A stretch of 18,128 nucleotides of DNA from assembly GCA_029068025.1 (NCBI GenBank), contig JAIEDJ010000029.1, positions 4,269 to 22,396 on the forward strand. The letters run 5' to 3'. Position numbers and translations under genes: made by a program. Shown one piece after another: positions 1-8,336 of the stretch. Below the pieces are notes generated by a model that saw only the letters and a list, made by a program, of their open reading frames with translations, was not told the DNA's origin and searched no databases. The DNA comes from Oscillospiraceae bacterium. Lineage in GTDB: Bacteria; Bacillota; Clostridia; Oscillospirales; Ruminococcaceae. Each line of letters begins with the position of its first letter. Position 1 is the stretch's first letter.

Positions 1-232
1 CACAGATCAGACGGTTCTTCCCGTCAACAAGTTTGTACATGGTCTCCTGCGGGAAATATCTCACTTTGCCGTTAAAAACGTCAAAGAATTCAAGTCCGGG
101 GGTGTTCACCTCGGAGTAGCCGTAACTTTCAAACAGCCCGGTGATCTTTCCCGATATAACGCGCCTTGCGGCACATTCCTCAAACAGCATATCCCGGGTT
201 CCCTCGGGTGTAAGCAGATCGTTTCTCTTCAA
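1..232 (-). CDS. hisZ: ATP phosphoribosyltransferase regulatory subunit HisZ (partial, N-terminal 77 codons)
   Basis: HisZ is a catalytically dead relative of histidyl-tRNA synthetase that pairs with the short HisG to form the first enzyme of histidine biosynthesis. Only the first 77 codons are inside the window; the gene runs off the left edge. The visible protein has TPEGTRDMLFEEC near residues 8-20, then an ESYGYSEVNTPGLEFFDVF stretch (about 39-53) and PQETMYKLVDGKNRL, the class II synthetase-like core in the form typical of HisZ rather than HisS. The start is a TTG at 232-230, chosen because a strong ribosome binding site (AGAGGGGGA, 249-241) sits 8 bases upstream and no ATG lies in range. 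It probably opens a histidine operon that continues left (inference). The alternative is a HisS paralogue, less likely because of the FFDVF and MYKLVD motifs. Confidence 0.82.
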   Translation of the reverse strand, partial: MKRNDLLTPEGTRDMLFEECAARRVISGKITGLFESYGYSEVNTPGLEFFDVFNGKVRYFPQETMYKLVDGKNRLIC

Positions 233-268
233 AATATTTGTCCCCCTCTGCCGCTTTAGCGTAGTAAT

Positions 269-323
269 GTGATATTATAGTATCACACTACCATAGTGTA
301 ACATATATATTATTTTTTGTCAA
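269..323 (-). promoter_or_regulatory. hisZ promoter with two nested inverted repeats (putative operator)
   Basis: On the minus strand, TTGACA (323-318) is followed by a 17-base spacer and TACACT (300-295). A second possible -10, TATAAT, lies further downstream at about 279-274 on the same strand. Two palindromes cover the start region. One is ACACTA-CCA-TAGTGT (285-299), which is perfect and overlaps the first -10 box. The other is GTGATA-6-TATCAC (269-286), also perfect, and the two share two bases. This layout is typical of a repressor operator. The regulator cannot be read from the sequence; a TrpR-like histidine regulator (HisR/YerC type) is only a candidate because of the target gene. 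Confidence 0.65.
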
Positions 324-359
324 GTGCCAAGCGCTGTTTTGTAGAAATATCTATAAATC

Positions 360-374
360 TTCAACAATGTTGAA
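360..374. other. 15-bp perfect palindrome just downstream of polC
   Basis: TTCAACA-A-TGTTGAA begins 7 bases beyond the polC stop codon. As RNA it can form a 6-bp stem with a 3-base loop, but it is AU-rich and no clear U-tract follows on the minus strand. It is at best a weak terminator for the long operon, or else a protein-binding palindrome. I see no better terminator between polC and the hisZ promoter. Confidence 0.35.
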
Positions 375-380
375 AATCTC

Positions 381-3300
381 TCACATATCAAACAGCGTAA
401 ATTGTGCCGATTGCTGATATCCCTTGAACACGCCCATTGACTTCAGCTTCTCAATGACCGTGCCGTTCACGCCGCTTTGCGATTGTATCTCGTCGATACT
501 GATAGCGTCGCCCGCGTCGATTACCTCCTTGAGCTTGACCGCGGCGTTTTCACCACAGCCCGGCACGGAATTGAACGGCAGACGGATCTTTCCGTCCTCG
601 ACAACGTAACCCGTAGCCTTGGACAGCTTTGCGTCGACGGGCAGAACATCAATGCCGCGCATCATCATCTCATAGATCAGCAGCAGCGCGTCAAGTATGC
701 CCTTCTCCTTCACTCCGGGATTCTGCATTTCCTTAAGGGATCTGATACGCTGCTTTACCGCGTCCTTTCCGCTCAGCACCGTATCGATCTCGAGATTTTC
801 CGTGTGCTTTGTGAGGGTCGCGGCATAAAACTCCACAGGTCTGTGTATCTTGAACCACGCCAGCTTTATTGCCGCGGTAACATACGCTGCCGCGTGAGCC
901 TTCGGGAACATATACTTGATCTTCTTGCAGCTCTCGACGTACCAATCCTCAACATCGTGATCCTTAAACGCCTGATAGATCTCATCGTTGAACAGCTTCT
1001 TGGCGTTGCCCTTACGTGTGATCTCCATGATCTTGAACGCCATTGACGGATCCAGACCCTTGTGCATAAGGTACACCATAATGCTGTCACGTGTTCCGAT
1101 AACGTTGGATATCGTACACGTACCGTTTTTGATCAGATCCTGCGCGTTTCCGAGCCACACGTCCGTTCCGTGCGACAGACCCGAGATCTGCAGCAGATCG
1201 GAAAAGTACTTCGGCTGCGCGTCAATAAGCATCTGCATTGCGAAGCCTGTGCCGAATTCCGGGATACCCCAGGTACCGCACTGAACGCCGATATCCTCGG
1301 GCTTAAGTCCCAGCGGCTCCGTTGAGGTAAACAGCTTGTATACCTCGGGATCGGAGGTCGGAACCTCGGAGATCTTCAACCCCGTCATATCCTCAAGGTG
1401 CTTGTACAGCGTCGGCACATCGTGTCCCAGCTCGTCCAGCTTGAGGATAGTATCATGGAGAGCGTGGAAGTCGAAGTGTGTTGTGATCATATCGCTCTCG
1501 GTCTTGTCGGCGGGGTGCTGAACGGGCGTGAAATCGTATACCTCATAGTCGTTCGGAACAACGACCATTCCGCCCGGGTGCTGAGATGTCGTTCTTTTAA
1601 CGCCCGTGCAGCCGATGGAAAGACGCTCGATCTCGGCGTTGTTGAACGTAAGCCCGCGCTCCTCGCAGTATTTCTTGACAAAGCCGTATGCGGTCTTGTC
1701 CTGAACAGCGGAAATAGTACCGGCCTTGAATACGTGATCCTTTCCGAACAGTTCTTCCGTGTATCGGTGGACCTTTCCCTGAACCTCACCCGAGAAGTTC
1801 AGATCAATATCGGGCGCTTTGTCGCCCTTGAATCCAAGGAATGTCTCAAACGGGATATCATGTCCGTCGCGTATCATATCCGTTCCGCACTCGGGACAGC
1901 TTTTAGGCGGCAGATCGAATCCCGACCCCACCGAACCGTCCGTGATAAACTCGTTCCAGCGGCATTTCGGACAGCGGTAATGCGGAGCCAGAGGATTTAC
2001 CTCCGAGATTCCCGACATTATCGCTACAAACGACGACCCTACCGAACCGCGCGAGCCGACCAGGTATCCGTTGTCCTCTGAATATTTGACCAGCTTCTGC
2101 GCGATCATGTATAAAACCGAAAATCCGTATTTTATAATGGAGTCCAACTCTTTTTTCAGACGGCTTTCCACGATCTCGGGGATCATGTCCTTGTAACCAT
2201 ACCACGCCATTGCTCTGTCCCAGCAAAGCTGCTGCAGCTCCTCTTCCGCGCCGGGCAGCGAAGGCGTATACGTCCCCTTGGGGATAGGACGGATATCGTC
2301 GTCGATTATATCCGCGATTTTATTGGTATTGGTAACGACCACCTCAAACGCCTTTTCCTTGCCGAGATATTGAAACTCCGCCAGCATTTCATCTGTGGTG
2401 CGGAAGAACAGCGGAGCCTGATGATCCGCGTCACCATACCCCTGACCCGCCTGGAGTATCTTGCGGAATATCCCGTCCTCCGCGTCCTTGAAATGAACGT
2501 CACAGGTAGCCACACACGGCTTTCCAAGCTTGTCCGCAAGCGTCACGATCCTTTGATTGAGCATACGCAGCTCTTCCTCGCTGTGTACGTTTCCTTTGCG
2601 GAGCAGGAATTCGTTGTTGGCGATAGGCTGTATCTCAAGATAATCGTAGATCCCGGCGATCTTTTCCACTTCCTCCTGCGGCTTCCCATCAAGTATGGCG
2701 CGGAAAAGCTCGCCCGCCTCGCACGCCGAACCGATAATAAGCCCCTCGCGGTGCTTCATAAGCTCCGACAGCGGAATACGCGGCTTTTTGTAGAAATATT
2801 CAAGGTTCGACAGCGATATCAGCTTGTACAGGTTTTTAAGCCCGATCTTGTTCTTCACAAGAATGATCATATGATAGGAAGGAAGCTTTTTCACGTCAAC
2901 ATCGCCGAGTATGCCGTTGAGATCGCCCAGCTTTTCTACCTTACCGAGCTTTGCGGCGTTCTCCACGAGCTTTTTGAAGATCTCCGTCAGCATCTTTGCG
3001 TCATCAAGCGCACGGTGGTGATTGAAATCCCCGAGCTTGTATTCCTTCGCGACCGCGTCCAGCTTGTGGCTCTTCATATGCGGCAGAGCGGCTCTGCACA
3101 GCGCGAGAGTGTCAACAAATGAAAAGTTGTACTCGATACCGCAGCGCTCACACACAGCGCGGATAAACGACGTATCAAAGCCCGCGTTATGCGCGACCAG
3201 CACACCCTTGCCCGCGAATTCAATGAATTTCTCCACTGCTTCCTTTTCGTGCGGCACGTCCTCGCCGCTCACCATATCATCTGTGATACCGGTGAGTTCA

Positions 3301-4745
3301 GTGATCTTTTCGGTAATAGGGATTTCGGGATTCACAAACGTACAGAATTCGTCAACGATCTCACGGTTTTTCAGCTTGACCGCGCCGATCTCGGTGATCC
3401 TGTCACTTGTAGAAGAAAGCCCCGTAGTTTCAATATCAAATACGATGATCTCGCTGTCAACGGGATAGTCTCCGCACCCCGTGATAAGTGAACCGCTGTC
3501 GTTGACAAAATAAGCCTCCACACCGTAGATCAGCTTCATTGTGCCGCCGTCCTTGCGGATCTTCTCTATAGTGTTCATAGCATCGGGATAAGCCTGCACA
3601 TTGCCGTGATCCGTGATAGCAACAGCGGGATGTCCCCAGGCGTTCGCCTGCTTTATCAGATCGGCTACGGGAGTTATCGCGTCCATATCCGACATACTGC
3701 TGTGCATATGCAGCTCGACTCGCTTCTGCTCCGCATTGTCCGCGCGTGAGTGAGTTTTCACCGCCGCAATGGAATTCGGGCGGATATTAAGCTCCTTCGC
3801 AAAGCTGTCATACTCGAACTTTCCCGCAGCGATGATTGCCTTGCCGTTTGAGATATTATTTTTGACCGCGTCGGTATTGTCGGCGGACGTGATCAGTTTA
3901 AGCACCTGAGAGGAGGTCTTGTCCGAAAAATAGGCAGTAAAAATAAGCGTCTTGCCGTCGCGGGAAACACGCTCGTCGGTTTTGAAAACAGTTCCCCATA
4001 CCGTGACCTCGTCCTGATCATTGAAAAACTCGGACATCGCCACAGGCTCCGAAAAATCGCCCTTGCCGAAAAACAGCTTCGCGTCGCTGTCAAAGTGCTC
4101 GTTCTCAAATCCGAGCATAAGATCGGTAGGTTCGGCAAGAAACTGCGGTCTGCCGCCGCGTCTGGGAGCACCCTGCTTGCCGGATCCGCCGCCGAATTGT
4201 GATTGTGACGGCGCGGGTGCCGGTTCACTGATAACGACCTTTTCAACAGGCTCGCTTTGCGAATTCTGTATGTATTCGTCCATGCTAAGCTCGTTCTCGG
4301 AGGACAGTACGACCGAAATGTTCTTTCCGAAGAATCCCTGAACAAACGACGCGATCTTCTTGTCCATCTCCAGACCGGTAAGGATCTGCTTTCCGCCCGA
4401 CTTCAGAGCGATCTCGCAGGTGTTGTCGTCTCCCGAGATCTCCGCGCCGTCAAAGTATCCGTTCACTGAAACGTTCTTGCGCTTGATAAGCTCGATTATC
4501 TGATATATGTAGTCCCAATCAAACAGGCTTATGTGATACTTCGGATACAGCGTAACGTCCGCGCAGCCCAGCTCGGCGGCGAGCTTGTCTCCCGCTTCCA
4601 GCAGCGTCGCCATGGGAATAAGCTCATCCAGCTCAAGACTGATATTCAGCGTATTCTTGGAATTAACGCGCACGATCTTGAGAACTCTTCCGTCGGCGAC
4701 CGCCTGCTCCGCATTCTCTGCCAGATCACAAAGTTTAACCTGCAT
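381..4745 (-). CDS. polC: DNA polymerase III alpha subunit, Gram-positive PolC type
   Basis: PolC is the main replicative DNA polymerase of low-GC Gram-positives and carries its own proofreading exonuclease. The protein is 1454 residues, normal for the family. Order of domains: an N-terminal region and OB-fold (to about 335); a PHP domain opening with VELHMHS at about 342; a DEDDh exonuclease inserted in the PHP domain (FDIETTGL about 434, VAHNAGFD about 520, HHRALDDAK about 577); the rest of the PHP domain; then the C-family polymerase. A zinc-binding site has two CxxC pairs at Cys925/928 and Cys950/953. The catalytic motif PDIDLNFS supplies Asp979 and Asp981. The protein ends in QFTLFDM, which fits a sliding-clamp-binding tail (inference). 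The ATG at 4745 has GAGGGA 6 bases upstream. ispG lies 13 bases upstream, so polC is the last gene of the operon. All recognised active-site motifs are intact. Confidence 0.98.
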   Translation of the reverse strand: MQVKLCDLAENAEQAVADGRVLKIVRVNSKNTLNISLELDELIPMATLLEAGDKLAAELGCADVTLYPKYHISLFDWDYIYQIIELIKRKNVSVNGYFDGAEISGDDNTCEIALKSGGKQILTGLEMDKKIASFVQGFFGKNISVVLSSENELSMDEYIQNSQSEPVEKVVISEPAPAPSQSQFGGGSGKQGAPRRGGRPQFLAEPTDLMLGFENEHFDSDAKLFFGKGDFSEPVAMSEFFNDQDEVTVWGTVFKTDERVSRDGKTLIFTAYFSDKTSSQVLKLITSADNTDAVKNNISNGKAIIAAGKFEYDSFAKELNIRPNSIAAVKTHSRADNAEQKRVELHMHSSMSDMDAITPVADLIKQANAWGHPAVAITDHGNVQAYPDAMNTIEKIRKDGGTMKLIYGVEAYFVNDSGSLITGCGDYPVDSEIIVFDIETTGLSSTSDRITEIGAVKLKNREIVDEFCTFVNPEIPITEKITELTGITDDMVSGEDVPHEKEAVEKFIEFAGKGVLVAHNAGFDTSFIRAVCERCGIEYNFSFVDTLALCRAALPHMKSHKLDAVAKEYKLGDFNHHRALDDAKMLTEIFKKLVENAAKLGKVEKLGDLNGILGDVDVKKLPSYHMIILVKNKIGLKNLYKLISLSNLEYFYKKPRIPLSELMKHREGLIIGSACEAGELFRAILDGKPQEEVEKIAGIYDYLEIQPIANNEFLLRKGNVHSEEELRMLNQRIVTLADKLGKPCVATCDVHFKDAEDGIFRKILQAGQGYGDADHQAPLFFRTTDEMLAEFQYLGKEKAFEVVVTNTNKIADIIDDDIRPIPKGTYTPSLPGAEEELQQLCWDRAMAWYGYKDMIPEIVESRLKKELDSIIKYGFSVLYMIAQKLVKYSEDNGYLVGSRGSVGSSFVAIMSGISEVNPLAPHYRCPKCRWNEFITDGSVGSGFDLPPKSCPECGTDMIRDGHDIPFETFLGFKGDKAPDIDLNFSGEVQGKVHRYTEELFGKDHVFKAGTISAVQDKTAYGFVKKYCEERGLTFNNAEIERLSIGCTGVKRTTSQHPGGMVVVPNDYEVYDFTPVQHPADKTESDMITTHFDFHALHDTILKLDELGHDVPTLYKHLEDMTGLKISEVPTSDPEVYKLFTSTEPLGLKPEDIGVQCGTWGIPEFGTGFAMQMLIDAQPKYFSDLLQISGLSHGTDVWLGNAQDLIKNGTCTISNVIGTRDSIMVYLMHKGLDPSMAFKIMEITRKGNAKKLFNDEIYQAFKDHDVEDWYVESCKKIKYMFPKAHAAAYVTAAIKLAWFKIHRPVEFYAATLTKHTENLEIDTVLSGKDAVKQRIRSLKEMQNPGVKEKGILDALLLIYEMMMRGIDVLPVDAKLSKATGYVVEDGKIRLPFNSVPGCGENAAVKLKEVIDAGDAISIDEIQSQSGVNGTVIEKLKSMGVFKGYQQSAQFTLFDM

Positions 4746-4758
4746 TTGAAATCCCTCA

Positions 4759-5787
4759 CTATAATTTTTCTATTTCCTTCATCAATTCGTCAAGCAGCAT
4801 ATCCTCGGGGACTTTTCTAAGGATCTCTCTCCTTTTGAAAATAAGTCCCTCGCCGTTTCCTCCGGCGATCCCGATATCCGCTTCCCTGGCCTCGCCGGGA
4901 CCGTTCACCGCACAGCCCATGACAGCGACCTTTATCGGCTTGTCAACATTTTTCAGCCGTTCCTCGACATTATTCGCGAGACCGATCAGATCTATTTTAG
5001 TACGTCCGCACGTCGGACAGGAGACGATCTCAACTCCCCTGCCCAACCCGCACGCCTTAAGGATATCCTTTGCGGCGTATACCTCGCTTACGGGATCCGC
5101 CGTCAGCGAAACGCGGATAGTGTCACCTATCCCGTCGCACAGCAGCGAGCCTATTCCGACAGCGGACTTTATCAGCCCCATGCGCTCTGTTCCCGCCTCG
5201 GTAACTCCCAGATGCAGCGGATATTCCGTACGTTCGGACAGCAGCCTGTAAGCCGCTATCGTCCTTTTCACATCGGAGGACTTTATGCTGATGACGATAT
5301 TGTCAAAATCACAATCATTCAGCAGCTTCACATGACCCAACGCGCTTTCGACAAGCGCCTCGGGAGTGGGACTGCCGTATTTCTGAAGAAGCTCCTTTTC
5401 CAGAGAGCCCGAGTTCACGCCGATCCGTATCGGAACGCCGCGCTTAGAACAAGCGTCCGCGACCGCGCGGACATTTTCAACGCCGCCGATATTTCCGGGA
5501 TTTATGCGAACCTTGTCCACGCCCGCCTCCACACACGCAAGCGCGATCCTGTAGTCAAAGTGTATATCCGCGACTATCGGAACCGACACGGCTTTCTTCA
5601 GCGCCGATATCAGCGGAACATTTTTCAGATCGGGCACAGCGGCGCGTATGATCTCACACCCCGCTTTTTCAAGCGCTTCAGCCTGCCGAACGCTTCCTTT
5701 GATATCGTCCGCGGGGACATTCAGCATAGATTGTATATAAATGCGTCCGTCGCCCAGCGTCAGCGCACCGACTCTTACGGTTTTCAT
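4759..5787 (-). CDS. ispG: 4-hydroxy-3-methylbut-2-en-1-yl diphosphate synthase
   Basis: IspG (GcpE) is the iron-sulfur enzyme that converts MEcPP to HMBPP, the penultimate step of the MEP isoprenoid pathway. The 342-residue protein starts with an (alpha/beta) barrel half, with QSMLNVPADD near residue 19 and VADIHFDYR near 72. The C-terminal half carries the 4Fe-4S ligands: Cys257 and Cys260 in SCPTCGRTKIDL and Cys292 in MGCAVNGPGE, with Glu299 as the expected fourth ligand. The length matches the compact bacterial form. The ATG overlaps the rseP stop codon in an ATGA, so translation of the two is likely coupled. It shares the operon with dxr, another enzyme of the same pathway. In Bacillus this slot before polC holds proS, so the arrangement here is the clostridial version. 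Confidence 0.97.
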   Translation of the reverse strand: MKTVRVGALTLGDGRIYIQSMLNVPADDIKGSVRQAEALEKAGCEIIRAAVPDLKNVPLISALKKAVSVPIVADIHFDYRIALACVEAGVDKVRINPGNIGGVENVRAVADACSKRGVPIRIGVNSGSLEKELLQKYGSPTPEALVESALGHVKLLNDCDFDNIVISIKSSDVKRTIAAYRLLSERTEYPLHLGVTEAGTERMGLIKSAVGIGSLLCDGIGDTIRVSLTADPVSEVYAAKDILKACGLGRGVEIVSCPTCGRTKIDLIGLANNVEERLKNVDKPIKVAVMGCAVNGPGEAREADIGIAGGNGEGLIFKRREILRKVPEDMLLDELMKEIEKL

Positions 5788-6866
5788 CCGAATCCTCCCG
5801 TCGCCAGCTTGATAATGTCATTGAACGTGATAACCACCATAAGCAGCATAAGCATCGCAAATCCGACAAAATGGATAGTACCCTCCACTTCGGGTTTTAC
5901 CGGTTTTCTGCGGATAAGCTCCACCAGAAGGAACACAAATCTCGCGCCGTCCAGCGCGGGTATCGGAAGCAGATTAAACACCCCGACGTTTATGGTGATA
6001 AGCGCCACTATGCTCATAAGATCAGAGAATGTATACTGCTTGACAGCCGTTGTGATCACCGTACCAACGCCGATAGGACCCGACATATCGTTAAGCCCGT
6101 ACTTTCCGCGCAGCATATCGATAAGTGTCATTATGATCAGACGCGCTGTAGAACAGCTCTCCTTAAACGCCGTGACCACGACGTTCTTGAAATTCTTCTC
6201 CAGGGCGTAGACCTTGAAATCAAAGTATATACTGCTTCCGCCGTTCTCATCGCTCGTATTCAGGAACTCAACGTCCTTAAGAGTTATCTTCTCGCCGTTT
6301 CTTCTGACCACAAAATCAAATACAAAATTTCCGTTCTGGTTCTTGCGGTCACTGCTCTGGAGCTTATAAGAGATATCCGACACGGAGAATATCGGAAGAC
6401 CGTCCACGCTCAATATCTCATCGCCCACCTGTAAATAGCTGCCGGAAACGCTCTGCTCTTCAAAAAGCGCAATAGTCGTAGAAGCCATGCCCTTCGCCGC
6501 GCACAGCGAAATAACCACCACGATATATCCGAGAATAAGGTTCATAAGCGGTCCCGCCAATATCACTATCATCCTCTTCCATACGGGTTTATTGTTGAAC
6601 GCACGCGGATCGGCCTCGGGACTGTCAGGATCAAGCGCTCCCTCATCGTAGCCCCCGTCCTCGCCTATAAACGAGCAGGAACCGCCTATAGGCAGCGCAC
6701 GAACAACATATTCCGTCTCCTTGCCCTTTTTGCGCAGGATAACCGGACCCATTCCAAACGCGAATTCCTTTACATAGATCCCGCACGCCTTTGCCGCCAG
6801 GAAATGACCCAGCTCATGCAGCAGTATTATCACACAAAAAACGAGAATAGCTATAACTATTGCCAT
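5784..6866 (-). CDS. rseP: RIP metalloprotease RseP (site-2 protease, M50)
   Basis: This is an intramembrane zinc protease that cuts transmembrane segments of regulatory proteins such as anti-sigma factors, and may also trim signal peptide remnants. It has 360 residues. The HELGH zinc motif lies in the first membrane helix (His17, Glu18, His21). A PDZ domain sits in the middle (around GDEILSVDGLPIFSV). The second metal motif is NLLPIPALDG (298-307, Asp306), and a last membrane segment near the C-terminus includes GFAMLMLLMVVITF. The ATG at 6866 follows GGAGG at good spacing. It lies 60 bases downstream of dxr and overlaps ispG by 4 bases. This position between dxr and the polC end of the operon is the standard one for RasP/RseP in Firmicutes. 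The substrate cannot be told from the sequence. Confidence 0.95.
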   Translation of the reverse strand: MAIVIAILVFCVIILLHELGHFLAAKACGIYVKEFAFGMGPVILRKKGKETEYVVRALPIGGSCSFIGEDGGYDEGALDPDSPEADPRAFNNKPVWKRMIVILAGPLMNLILGYIVVVISLCAAKGMASTTIALFEEQSVSGSYLQVGDEILSVDGLPIFSVSDISYKLQSSDRKNQNGNFVFDFVVRRNGEKITLKDVEFLNTSDENGGSSIYFDFKVYALEKNFKNVVVTAFKESCSTARLIIMTLIDMLRGKYGLNDMSGPIGVGTVITTAVKQYTFSDLMSIVALITINVGVFNLLPIPALDGARFVFLLVELIRRKPVKPEVEGTIHFVGFAMLMLLMVVITFNDIIKLATGGFG

Positions 6867-6926
6867 ATAACCTCCAATGAGAACAGGCTGTTATACCGAT
6901 CCCCACTAAAACGATCTTAGAAAATA

Positions 6927-8090
6927 TCAAGTGTTTAATGGGAGATCAGTATTGCCAAAATGCTTTGATATGTATTCCTCGGCGGCTCTCTGAGTTTCAA
7001 AAATATCCTCAAGCGTCGGAGCTTCAATAAACGGAACATATGACATCACGCCGTTCACAGCGTCCCCGATATCCAAGAAATTGATCTTGTCATTCAAAAA
7101 AGATCTTACAGCCGCTTCATTCGCGCAGTTCACGGCGCACGGAGCGTTTCCGCCCATTGCAATGGCTCTTTTAGCGGCGGCAAGGCACACAAACGTATCC
7201 TCGTCCGTGTGCTCGAAGGTCAGCGCCTCAACGTCAAACAGCGAGAGCTTTTTCGCGGGACAAGGCAGCCTTTCGGGGAAAGTCAGCGCAAGCTGTATCG
7301 GCAGCCGCATATCCGCACTGCCCATCTGAGCGATGATCGCGCCGTCCTCAAACTCCACAGCCGAGTGGATGATACTCTGTCGCTGAACCACTATCTCCAC
7401 CTGATCGGGATGTGCGCCGAACAGCCACACCGCTTCTATAAGCTCCAAGCCCTTATTCATCAGCGTAGCGCTGTCAACGGTGATCTTCGCGCCCATGCTC
7501 CAGTTCGGGTGCTTCAGTGCCTGCTCCTTGGTGACCTTTTCCAGCTCGTGGCGCTTTTTTCCGAAGAAGGGTCCTCCCGAGGCTGTCAGAATGATCTTCG
7601 AGAAGCGATTCTCCCCCGCACCCAAAAGGCATTGAAAAATTGCTGAATGTTCGCTGTCAATAGGCAGCAGCCGAACGCCGTACTTCTTGACCTCATCCAT
7701 AACGAGCCTGCCGCCCGTCACAAGAGTCTCCTTATTGGCAAGCGCAATGTCGTTTCCCGCTTGTATCGCTGTAAGCGTAGGGCGAAGCCCCGCCATCCCG
7801 ACAACAGCATTGACAGTCTTTCCGCATTTTATAGCGGCTGTCTCGCAAATTCCCTCACTGCCGCACAGCACCTTGATATCGGTATCCGCCAGCCGCACTT
7901 TAATGTCATTATAATACCCTTCATCAGCGACCGCGACATATTCCGGCATAAACTCCCGTGCCTGCTTTTCAAGAAGCTCGGTGCGGCTGTTCGCGGACAA
8001 AGCCTTTACTCTGATATTATGCGCGCGGCAGACATCTAATGTCTGAACACCTATCGAACCTGTCGATCCCAGAAGTACAATATCGTCCAT
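6927..8090 (-). CDS. dxr: 1-deoxy-D-xylulose 5-phosphate reductoisomerase
   Basis: Dxr (IspC) makes 2-C-methyl-D-erythritol 4-phosphate from DXP with NADPH, the first committed step of the MEP pathway and the target of fosmidomycin. The 387-residue protein begins with the Rossmann motif LGSTGSIG (6-13). The metal and substrate region is visible as LPIDSEHSAIFQ, TASGGPFFG and KITVDSATLMNKGLE, and LANKETLV is also present. Length and motifs are normal. The ATG at 8090 has an AAAGG about 8 bases upstream. Unlike most joins in the operon there is a large gap upstream (8091-8336) to cdsA, filled by a palindromic repeat. The next gene, rseP, follows after 60 bases with no clear promoter between. 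Confidence 0.97.
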   Translation of the reverse strand: MDDIVLLGSTGSIGVQTLDVCRAHNIRVKALSANSRTELLEKQAREFMPEYVAVADEGYYNDIKVRLADTDIKVLCGSEGICETAAIKCGKTVNAVVGMAGLRPTLTAIQAGNDIALANKETLVTGGRLVMDEVKKYGVRLLPIDSEHSAIFQCLLGAGENRFSKIILTASGGPFFGKKRHELEKVTKEQALKHPNWSMGAKITVDSATLMNKGLELIEAVWLFGAHPDQVEIVVQRQSIIHSAVEFEDGAIIAQMGSADMRLPIQLALTFPERLPCPAKKLSLFDVEALTFEHTDEDTFVCLAAAKRAIAMGGNAPCAVNCANEAAVRSFLNDKINFLDIGDAVNGVMSYVPFIEAPTLEDIFETQRAAEEYISKHFGNTDLPLNT

Positions 8091-8114
8091 AATCCAACCT
8101 TTCGGTGCTGCCTT

Positions 8115-8278
8115 AGAACCTATACCAATAGCCGCTCAACGCTTGTCTCGCGGCAAATTTTACGCCTTTCTTCGTTGATTTTTCTTGACGTACATACAGT
8201 ACGCCTGCGAAAAATCGCCTCGAAATGCGTGAAATTTGCTTCGCGATCCAAGCATTTCGGACTATTGGTACAGGTTCT
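8115..8278. repeat. 164-bp near-palindromic, MITE-like element between cdsA and dxr
   Basis: The ends are inverted repeats that match at 16 of 17 positions: AGAACCTATACCAATAG (8115-8131) and CTATTGGTACAGGTTCT (8262-8278). The symmetry continues inward: GCAAATTTTACGC (8153-8165) pairs with GCGTGAAATTTGC (8227-8239), with one wobble; GATTTTTC (8177-8184) pairs with GAAAAATC (8209-8216); and the centre is CGTAC-ATACA-GTACG (8189-8203). Almost the whole element can fold into one long hairpin. It encodes no convincing protein. The terminal inverted repeats and small size suggest a non-autonomous miniature element (inference). Target duplications are not clear; TA-rich bases flank both ends. It lies inside the operon, so it should be transcribed. 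Confidence 0.75.
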
Positions 8279-8289
8279 TAAATTAGTCA

Positions 8290-8312
8290 CCCATTCACAC
8301 AAAGTGAATGGG
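8290..8312. repeat. Perfect 9-bp inverted repeat after cdsA
   Basis: CCCATTCAC-ACAAA-GTGAATGGG is a perfect 9-bp stem with a 5-base loop, 12 bases from the end of the MITE-like element and 25 bases after the cdsA stop. On the minus strand it is followed by TGACTAATTT, with no U-tract, so it is not a convincing intrinsic terminator. It may protect the mRNA end or be part of the neighbouring insertion. Confidence 0.5.
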
Positions 8313-8336
8313 CATACCATATTTTTATTCTCATTA

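Noticed and set aside
318..374. Strong terminator after polC
   Set aside because: The palindrome at 360-374 is AU-rich with a short stem and no T-run; other pairings in this stretch are only 5 bp. I list it only as a weak candidate.
8120..8320. 66-residue open frame within the palindromic repeat
   Set aside because: It spans the inverted repeat and the extra hairpin, its composition follows the palindrome, and there is no credible ribosome site or homology.
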